A stretch of DNA of 64,000 bases from Oscillospiraceae bacterium (GTDB lineage Bacteria > Bacillota > Clostridia > Oscillospirales > Ruminococcaceae). Positions 58,575-64,000 of the stretch are shown here, one piece after another (the stretch's first letter is position 1; each line of letters starts with the position of its first letter). A model generated the notes under the pieces. That model was given only the letters and a program-made list of their open reading frames with translations. It ran no database searches and was not told the DNA's origin. The translations under genes and the position numbers were made by a program. Location: contig JAAWRH010000005.1 of assembly GCA_022800935.1 (NCBI GenBank), positions 1-64,000 on the forward strand, given 5' to 3'.

Positions 58575-60329
58575 TTATAAATCAGAGGAAATATGGATGG
58601 TGACGGTTGTCCCTTTGTCAGATTCGCTTTCATAGCTCAGACCATAGGAGGGACCGCAGTAAAGCTGTATCCTCTGGTGGACGTTTTTGATGCCATAAGC
58701 GGAGGGCAGAGCGGCCCAGTCTCCGTTTTGCAGGGCGTGATTGAGCTGCTCCAGGGCCTCCGGCGCCATTCCGGACCCGTTGTCCCGCACCTTGAATACG
58801 ATTCCCTCCTCCGTCATGCGCCCCTTTACCTGGATATGTCCCCGCCGGGCAGTGAAAAGCCCATGGGAAATGGCGTTTTCCAGCAGGGGCTGGAGGGTAA
58901 GCTTGATGATATTCAGATCCATGATCCGTTCGTCAATGGAGAGCTCGTAGGAAATCTGGTCGTACCGTATCTGCTGAATGGACATATAGCTTTTCAGGTG
59001 CTCGATTTCGTCCCGGATGGGGATTAGCTCCCTGCCCTTGCTCAGACTCAGGCGGAAAAAGTTGGAGAGATCGCCCACCATTTTGGAGGCTGTCTGGTTC
59101 TCACCCATGCCGTAGAGCTGCTGGATGCTGTAAAGGGTGTTGTAGAGAAAGTGAGGATTGATCTGGGCTTGAAGAATTGCCATTTCCAGTTCCCGCTTGT
59201 GCTGGTGCTCCCTTTCGATGTGCTGTACCATTTCGCTCATCTTCTGGAAAAGGGCCTGAAGGCCGTCGTTGAGGACGGCAATTTCCTCGCAGTTGGTGTT
59301 GGGAAAGGTCACGTCCGGGCATCCCCTTTCAGCAGATTGAACATTTTTGATCCACTCCTGGATGGGGAGGGAGAAGATGCGGGAAAAGAGATTGGACACG
59401 GCAATGGTGAGCAGTACCAGCAGGACTGCCCCGTAAAAATAGACATATTTAATCAACCGTGCCGCCCCAAGAATTTCCTTTTCGGGGAAGACGGCCAGAA
59501 TCTGCCAATCGGTGGGAGGGAGGGGCTCGCTAATCACCAGCAGCCGTTTGCCGCTGGCACTCCTGGTGCGGAAGCTGGCGCGGGAGGAGGCAGAGAGAAT
59601 ACGGTCCATATCCTCCTGGGTCAGGGTGTTGTCCGGGACAACCTCTTTGAATACCATTTCCCCATCGGCGCTCAGGAGGGAGAGATAGCCGTGCTCGGTG
59701 ATGCGCGCCTGGGAGAGAAGTTCACGGAAAAAGTCCTCCCGTATCTGGAAAACAAGCAGCGCAGAAACGCCGTTTTCCCGGACAAGGGAATAGAGCAGAG
59801 CAGTCCGGGCGGGCTGCGTTCGGGTGAGCAGGGCGTCCTCGTGGAGGTTGGACCAGTAGACCCGCCCCGGCGTCAGGGAATCAATGGTGCGGGCGCTGAT
59901 CAGCGTCTTTTCGGAGATATCCGGGGAGGGAGAGCAGCCATCCGGCCCGCTGAAGACGGAAAAGCTTTGCTCAGGCATCGTTACCGCCAGGAGCACGGAA
60001 TCCAGCATCTGAGAGCGGGAGGCATAGAGAGCGTCCAATTCCCCCTGGAGCTGATCAACATCGGCGCTGCCAGCGAAAAGGCGTTCCATTGCGGAACCGC
60101 GGAGAAAACCCTCGTATTTTTCATAGATGTCATCCAGACGGTAGTTTAGGTTCATCTGGAGCTGGGAGACGATATCGACGGCGTTGGAAAAGGTATTGTC
60201 TCGGAGCTGACGGCTGACCAGAAGATAGGAAACGCCGCCGCAGATCAGAACCGCGGCAAGGACAGCGGGCATAAAGAGAAACAGCACCATTTCCCGGATG
60301 GTGAGCTTTCTTGATAAGATACGTTTCAA
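58575..60329 (-). CDS. YesM-type sensor histidine kinase, orphan
   Basis: A 584-residue membrane sensor kinase. TM1 is near residues 14-38 (MVLFLFMPAVLAAVLICGGVSYLLV), an extracellular Cache-like sensor of about 255 residues follows, and TM2 is near 290-312, then HAMP. The His_kinase domain has the phosphoacceptor His in QINPHFLYNTLYSIQQLYGM near 383. The HATPase domain shows LLENAISHGLF and RDNGSGMAPEALE. YesM-type kinases normally pair with a YesN/AraC-type response regulator controlling carbohydrate uptake, but none is adjacent; downstream is hsp20 and upstream rpmG. The partner must be elsewhere. Confidence 0.93.
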   Translation of the reverse strand: MKRILSRKLTIREMVLFLFMPAVLAAVLICGGVSYLLVSRQLRDNTFSNAVDIVSQLQMNLNYRLDDIYEKYEGFLRGSAMERLFAGSADVDQLQGELDALYASRSQMLDSVLLAVTMPEQSFSVFSGPDGCSPSPDISEKTLISARTIDSLTPGRVYWSNLHEDALLTRTQPARTALLYSLVRENGVSALLVFQIREDFFRELLSQARITEHGYLSLLSADGEMVFKEVVPDNTLTQEDMDRILSASSRASFRTRSASGKRLLVISEPLPPTDWQILAVFPEKEILGAARLIKYVYFYGAVLLVLLTIAVSNLFSRIFSLPIQEWIKNVQSAERGCPDVTFPNTNCEEIAVLNDGLQALFQKMSEMVQHIEREHQHKRELEMAILQAQINPHFLYNTLYSIQQLYGMGENQTASKMVGDLSNFFRLSLSKGRELIPIRDEIEHLKSYMSIQQIRYDQISYELSIDERIMDLNIIKLTLQPLLENAISHGLFTARRGHIQVKGRMTEEGIVFKVRDNGSGMAPEALEQLNHALQNGDWAALPSAYGIKNVHQRIQLYCGPSYGLSYESESDKGTTVTIHISSDL

Positions 60330-60661
60330 AATTTCTTCCCTCCATTAGCGGTGCGGCACCTCTGGGCAGACCTTCCCGCAGGAAGCTCATCCGGAGGATC
60401 CGGTTTCCAGGTTATTATATCACGAAACGCCGGGAAAGGGAACGAAGAAATGGAAAAGCGGGGCTGCAGCCGGCCTCTTTCCGGCGTGCAGAAAAAAGTT
60501 TGGAAGAAGGGGATTTTTATGCAAAAAAACGATTGACGAAAGGAAAAGTTTGTGTTACTATGATAATACCTCTAAAAGGGGATTTTTTTATTGGCAAAAT
60601 CAAAAACTGACAGCCCTTTTCAGTGAGGGAGGCAAAAAACCGAATTAGGAGGTGCCGATTC
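60330..60661 (+). promoter_or_regulatory. Region between the kinase gene and rpmG
   Basis: About 330 bases with no gene. The left half precedes the leftward kinase start. The right half holds the strong rpmG promoter at 60533-60561 and a leader of about 95 bases with AGGAGGTG before the ATG. No tRNA is seen. Confidence 0.6.
60533..60561 (+). promoter_or_regulatory. Sigma-A promoter of the rpmG-secE-nusG-rplK-rplA operon
   Basis: TTGACG (60533-60538), 17-base spacer, TACTAT (60556-60561). Confidence 0.7.
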
Positions 60662-60811
60662 ATGAGAGTAAAAGTGACCTTGTCCTGCACAGAGTGCAAG
60701 CAGCGCAACTACGACACAATGAAGAACAAGAAGAACGACCCTGACAGGCTGGAGATGAACAAGTACTGCCGCTTCTGTCGGAAGCACACAGTCCACAAAG
60801 AGACGAAGTAG
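60662..60811 (+). CDS. rpmG: 50S ribosomal protein L33
   Basis: A 49-residue L33 with both CxxC pairs (CTECKQRN near residues 9-12 and CRFCRKH near 36-39), so it is the zinc-binding C+ type used under zinc-replete conditions. ATG 60662 follows AGGAGGTG. It is first in the classic rpmG-secE-nusG-rplK-rplA order. Confidence 0.96.
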   Translation: MRVKVTLSCTECKQRNYDTMKNKKNDPDRLEMNKYCRFCRKHTVHKETK

Positions 60812-60828
60812 TGAAAGGCGGGTTGTAG

Positions 60829-61107
60829 GTGGCGGATAACAAAGCGAAAGACGCAAAGAACGCCAACAAGGACGACGCCAAAAAAGCGCTGGCGAAAAAG
60901 GAACAGAAGAAAAAGCTGACAGCCAGAATGGTACAGTCCGTCAAGGACATGAAGGGCGAGATCAAGAAGATTGTCTGGCCCAGCAGGAAGACAGTTCTCA
61001 ACAACACTGTGGTTGTCATTGCAGTGATGCTGCTTTCGGCCGCTGTGGTGGGCGGGTTGGATTATGTGCTGATGCTGTTGGTGAATCTGTTTTTAAGAGG
61101 CGCGTAA
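60829..61107 (+). CDS. secE: Preprotein translocase subunit SecE
   Basis: A 92-residue SecE with one membrane helix. A Lys/Ala-rich charged N-terminus of about 35 residues precedes the amphipathic helix and conserved turn MKGEIKKIVWPSRKTVLNNT, then the helix VVVIAVMLLSAAVVGGLDYVLMLLV. It starts at GTG 60829, with AAAGGCGGG about 11 bases upstream. It forms the translocon with SecY and SecG. It lies between rpmG and nusG as usual. Confidence 0.95.
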   Translation: MADNKAKDAKNANKDDAKKALAKKEQKKKLTARMVQSVKDMKGEIKKIVWPSRKTVLNNTVVVIAVMLLSAAVVGGLDYVLMLLVNLFLRGA

Positions 61108-61144
61108 CCCATGGACACAATGCGCCGTGTGGAGGGAAAAACGA

Positions 61145-61699
61145 ATGTCTGAAACCGAGAAGAAGGTGCCCAGGTGGTATGTTGTCCATACCTATTCCGG
61201 ATATGAAAACAAGGTAGCAGCCAACCTGGAGAGGATCGTACAGAACCGCAAGCTCCAGGAGGTCATACTTGACATCAAAATACCGGTGGAAAAGGTCATG
61301 GAGATCAAAAACAACAAGGAGCGGGAAGTGGAACGGAAGATTTTCCCAGGATACGTCATGGTGAAAATGCTGATGGACGACAACACCCGCTATATTGTGC
61401 GCAATGTACGGGGCGTAACGGGATTTGTCGGTTCCGCGACGGACCCGATTCCCCTGACGGACGCGGAGGTGGAATCCCTCAGCGTGGAGCATATCGAGCG
61501 TCAGGAGGAAGAGGGAGTCAAGGTCGGGGATTACGTGCAGATCAACGACGAGGGCTTCACGGCTCCGGGCGGCGGCATGTGGACAGGCGTTGTTAAAAGC
61601 ATTGACCGCGAAAACAAAACTGTCAAGGTTGGCGTTGTAGGCATGTATGGCAGTGAAACGGTCCTGGAGGTTTCCATAGATAAGGTGGAAACCTATTAA
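61145..61699 (+). CDS. nusG: Transcription termination/antitermination protein NusG
   Basis: A 184-residue NusG. The NGN domain starts PRWYVVHTYSGYENKVAANL and has KIFPGYVMVKMLMDDNTRY with GVTGFVGS; the C-terminal KOW domain includes VKVGDYVQINDEGF and VKVGVVGMYGSETVLEVS. It binds the RNA polymerase clamp and couples transcription with other factors. ATG 61145 follows GGAGGG. A 300-base gap to rplK, unusual for this operon, follows. Confidence 0.97.
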   Translation: MSETEKKVPRWYVVHTYSGYENKVAANLERIVQNRKLQEVILDIKIPVEKVMEIKNNKEREVERKIFPGYVMVKMLMDDNTRYIVRNVRGVTGFVGSATDPIPLTDAEVESLSVEHIERQEEEGVKVGDYVQINDEGFTAPGGGMWTGVVKSIDRENKTVKVGVVGMYGSETVLEVSIDKVETY

Positions 61700-61999
61700 G
61701 TGTGGAAGCAGTATCCCATTCCGCCTTTGACGCCGCGGATTACAAGGAGCGGACCGGCTACCCTTTTAGATGGAGCATAACTGGCCGGGGGCGCCCCGTT
61801 CCCACAGCGGGAGCGAAAATTGGGATTTTTCCAAAAAGGCAAGACAGCAAACAGCGGGAGGCTCAGGCCAACCGTGCAGGTGGGAGGAACGGCACAGAGA
61901 GGGCTGCCTGATGGCGGTCCGATTTTTCAGGTTCCGGCTTTGGCTGGAGGGGAAAGGTGTGTCTTCCGCAGAACCACACATTATTGGGAGGTGCATATA
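61700..61999 (+). promoter_or_regulatory. Long GC-rich leader between nusG and rplK
   Basis: Three hundred bases with no supported gene, inside an operon where gaps are otherwise 17-70 bases. Complementary arms include CAGGC with GCCTG, GTGC with GCAC, and TCCC/GGGA near 61800. No promoter of clear quality is seen. It may be a ribosomal-protein leader for L11/L1 autoregulation. Confidence 0.4.
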
Positions 62000-62425
62000 A
62001 TGGCACAGAAAGTTACCGGTTATATCAAATTGCAGATTCCAGCAGGCAAGGCGACCCCCGCCCCGCCCGTAGGACCTGCGCTGGGCCAGCATGGCGTAAA
62101 CATCATGGCCTTTACCAAGGAATTCAACGAGCGCACTAAGGGTGAAGCGGGAATGATTATCCCTGTGGTCATCACCGTATACGCGGACCGTTCCTTCACC
62201 TTTATTACAAAGACCCCTCCGGCGGCTGTCCTCATCAAGAAGGCCTGCAAGATCGAGAGCGGTTCAGGCGTGCCGAACAAGACCAAGGTTGCGACAATCA
62301 CCAAGGCGCAGGTCAAGGAGATTGCAGAGCATAAAATGCCTGACCTCAATGCAGCCAATATCGAAAGCGCGATGAGCATGATCGCGGGCACCGCACGCAG
62401 CATGGGCGTAGTCGTGGAGGACTAA
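62000..62425 (+). CDS. rplK: 50S ribosomal protein L11
   Basis: A 141-residue L11. It has the N-terminal [20 protein letters not shown] and [10 protein letters not shown], and a C-terminal rRNA-binding domain with [20 protein letters not shown] and [15 protein letters not shown] 62000 follows GGGAGGTG. It binds the GTPase-associated centre of 23S rRNA. It is 70 bases upstream of rplA. Confidence 0.97.
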   Translation: MAQKVTGYIKLQIPAGKATPAPPVGPALGQHGVNIMAFTKEFNERTKGEAGMIIPVVITVYADRSFTFITKTPPAAVLIKKACKIESGSGVPNKTKVATITKAQVKEIAEHKMPDLNAANIESAMSMIAGTARSMGVVVED

Positions 62426-62494
62426 CGCCACGCACTACGTTCGGGTGGGAGGAAAAAATCCGTTATATACCACTCAAATTGGAGGAGAACAAGA

Positions 62495-63214
62495 ATGAAA
62501 CACGGTAAAAAATATGTAGACAGCAGTAAAATGGTAGACCGTGCGAAGCTCTACGAGACTGCTGAGGCGTTGGATGTTTGCACCAAAACCGCCAAAGCCA
62601 AATTCGATGAGACCGTAGAGGTCCATGTGCGTCTGGGCGTTGACTCCCGTCACGCGGATCAACAGGTCCGCGGCGCGGTCGTACTGCCCAACGGAACCGG
62701 TAAAACAGTCCGCGTTCTGGTCTTCGCGAAGAACGAAAAGCTGGACCAGGCCAAGGAAGCTGGAGCCGATTACGTTGGCGGCGAAGATATGATGACCAAG
62801 ATCCAGACCGAAGGCTGGATGGATTTCGATGTGGTCATCGCCACACCGGACATGATGGGCGTTGTGGGTCGTCTGGGCCGCATCCTCGGTCCGCGCGGTC
62901 TGATGCCTAACCCCAAGGCCGGCACTGTTACCCCTGATGTGGCCCGTGCGGTCAAGGAAGCCAAGGCCGGTAAGATTGAATACAGGCTGGACAAGACCAA
63001 CATCATCCACTGCCCTATCGGGAAGGCCTCCTTTGGTGTTGAGAAGCTTCAGCAGAACTTTGATACTCTGATGACTGCAATCGTTAAGGCCAAGCCCGCC
63101 GCGGCAAAGGGCCAGTATGTCCGCTCCTGCGTCATTGCGACGACAATGGGGCCTGGCATCAAGATCAATCCTGCCAGATTTGCAGCTGTTCCTGCCAGCA
63201 CTGAGGAAAACTAA
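62495..63214 (+). CDS. rplA: 50S ribosomal protein L1
   Basis: A 239-residue L1 forming the mobile L1 stalk. Features are [20 protein letters not shown] near residue 48, [20 protein letters not shown] near 128-147 and the C-terminal [19 protein letters not shown]. In many bacteria L1 represses its own operon. GGAGGAG precedes the ATG. A strong terminator follows 14 bases after the stop. Confidence 0.97.
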   Translation: MKHGKKYVDSSKMVDRAKLYETAEALDVCTKTAKAKFDETVEVHVRLGVDSRHADQQVRGAVVLPNGTGKTVRVLVFAKNEKLDQAKEAGADYVGGEDMMTKIQTEGWMDFDVVIATPDMMGVVGRLGRILGPRGLMPNPKAGTVTPDVARAVKEAKAGKIEYRLDKTNIIHCPIGKASFGVEKLQQNFDTLMTAIVKAKPAAAKGQYVRSCVIATTMGPGIKINPARFAAVPASTEEN

Positions 63215-63228
63215 TTTTGGTTGCAAAA

Positions 63229-63257
63229 ACGCCATGGGAATTTCCCCATGGCGTTTT
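63229..63257 (+). terminator. Terminator after rplA
   Basis: ACGCCATGGG pairs with CCCATGGCGT (6-base loop) followed by TTTATC. Confidence 0.9.
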
Positions 63258-63276
63258 ATCATGTTTGGAACTGCAT

Positions 63277-63732
63277 CTATCTCGGATTTTCAAGGGACAG
63301 ATTGACCTGGTTAAGAGGGATTTCCAGCATTTGCGCTATCTGGTCCGCAGGGAAGAATCTGGACAGAGACTGTACCGATTGTTTGATTCCAATATCGATG
63401 CCCTCCTCACGACCCTCTTCGCGCTCCACCTGTAACGCATCCTCTAGGTTCCATTCTACATTCAACATATTCTCCACCTCCGAAATATGCTCTTTTAAAA
63501 CCAGCAGCATGATCCTGCGCTTCTCACATTCCTTTGAAGCTTCTCTAATTGCGTCCTTTAGTTCGCTGCCTTCCCTTGAATACGTTTGTACCAGGTCAAT
63601 AAAGCGGCTGTAATCACACAATATTCGCGGTTGGTGTTTACTTTCTGCTCCACTTTTCCATTTCCCGCTTTCTCTAACCCTAGAATACCATATCGCTGTT
63701 TTATTATCAATCAATCGTTTTAGGAGAAACAA
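63277..63732 (-). pseudogene. Truncated Rpn-family nuclease/transposase C-terminal remnant
   Basis: A 151-codon leftward frame matching only the C-terminal part of Rpn/PD-(D/E)XK transposase-like proteins: DYSRFIDLVQTYSREGSELKDAIREASKEC-type helix, RRIMLLVLKEHISEVENML, and the charged VEREEGREEGIDIG tail that precedes a short winged motif. No ribosome-binding site or catalytic N-terminal half is present upstream. It is a different family branch from the remnant at 13386, so the two decayed independently. Confidence 0.6.
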
Positions 63733-63794
63733 AAACCAAGTCGGAGGGTTATCTCCAACTTGGTTTTATGCATTGGATACGTCAGGGTAAATTC

Positions 63795-64000
63795 TCAAAC
63801 CCTAACTAGCTCCTGCTCGTCCAGAGACGCTGTCTCCGTCCGGAAGCTCTGGATCATCCGGATAATCTCCTTGTCCTCCATGGTCGATATCAGAAAGAGA
63901 AGTGAGGCTGCGGAAAAACAATATTTCCCTGACTCCAGATCGGCATAGGAACGTGGATCAATGCGAAGATGGGCCGACATTTCGGTTTTAGAAAGACCCT
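63795..64000 (-). CDS. Helix-turn-helix (XRE-like) regulator, cut by the window edge
   Basis: A leftward frame open to the right edge. The visible part reads LSKTEMSAHLRIDPRSYADLESGK, typical of an XRE/Cro helix-turn-helix, followed by a hydrophobic stretch and a charged C-terminal helix (MEDKEIIRMIQSFR) of about 35 residues. The N-terminus lies outside the window. Clostridial short XRE proteins of this type are common; the target is unknown. Confidence 0.6.
   Translation of the reverse strand, partial: GLSKTEMSAHLRIDPRSYADLESGKYCFSAASLLFLISTMEDKEIIRMIQSFRTETASLDEQELVRV

Noticed and set aside
1-64000. CRISPR arrays, tRNA or rRNA genes, complete insertion sequences
   Set aside because: No repeat-spacer pattern, no tRNA T-loop/acceptor combination, no rRNA stretch, and no transposase with inverted ends was seen on reading.

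Overview
The window comes from a fairly GC-rich, endospore-forming Firmicute. Gene content (split transketolase, lpl-type ABC importer without its own ATPase, GerA-type germination operon, spoIVB-spo0A pair, spoVM) and protein style suggest a gut Clostridia member near Oscillospiraceae/Ruminococcaceae. This placement is inferred from the sequence without any database search.

Layout. 1-6.1 kb: a PEBP-like gene and a small membrane protein, then a leftward operon encoding a split transketolase, an FGGY kinase and a fucose-isomerase-fold enzyme. It diverges from a GH140-like apiosidase at 6.3-7.7 kb. Together these match a D-apiose utilisation pathway. 8-10.7 kb: a zinc-motif protein, mnmA and an HD hydrolase. 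11-23.7 kb: a membrane-anchored AraC-type regulator, then a carbohydrate import and breakdown operon: lipoprotein binding protein, two permeases, an Asp-box beta-propeller, a six-hairpin glycosidase, and a fused four-carbon acid sugar kinase/PdxA-type dehydrogenase. 23.8-26.9 kb: the tiny spoVM gene, a cupin, two xylose-isomerase-like TIM barrels and a small membrane protein. 27-36.9 kb: nrdR, a three-gene germinant receptor operon, spoIVB and spo0A, the last with recognisable tandem sigma-A and sigma-H promoters. 37-46.3 kb: the conserved rimP-nusA-ylxR-ylxQ-infB-rbfA-nrnA-truB-ribF translation cluster. 46.3-49.8 kb: a CPBP protease, then a second GH140-like enzyme beside a GH4 glycosidase. 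49.9-60.3 kb: a lipoprotein, purL, a clostripain-like protease, a 2-hydroxyacid dehydrogenase, hsp20 under a CIRCE operator, and an orphan YesM-type histidine kinase. 60.5-63.2 kb: rpmG-secE-nusG-rplK-rplA. The window ends with a decayed Rpn-type gene and a truncated helix-turn-helix gene.

How it fits together. Two GH140-like enzymes, a GH4 of the alpha-galacturonidase/alpha-galactosidase type, a KdgF-like cupin and the apiose pathway point to use of apiose-containing pectin (RG-II or apiogalacturonan fragments). None of the glycosidases has a signal peptide, so breakdown is expected inside the cell after import. The 14-24 kb operon looks like a separate import route in which glycosidase products include a four-carbon sugar acid that is converted to dihydroxyacetone phosphate. 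Most of the remainder is housekeeping or sporulation.

Hidden items: spoVM (26 codons), a 52-residue membrane peptide, a 32-codon basic ORF, two heptanucleotide tandem repeats in gene leaders, a structured leader before nrdR, and a complete hairpin-RBS-ATG initiation site inside the linker of the kinase-dehydrogenase fusion.
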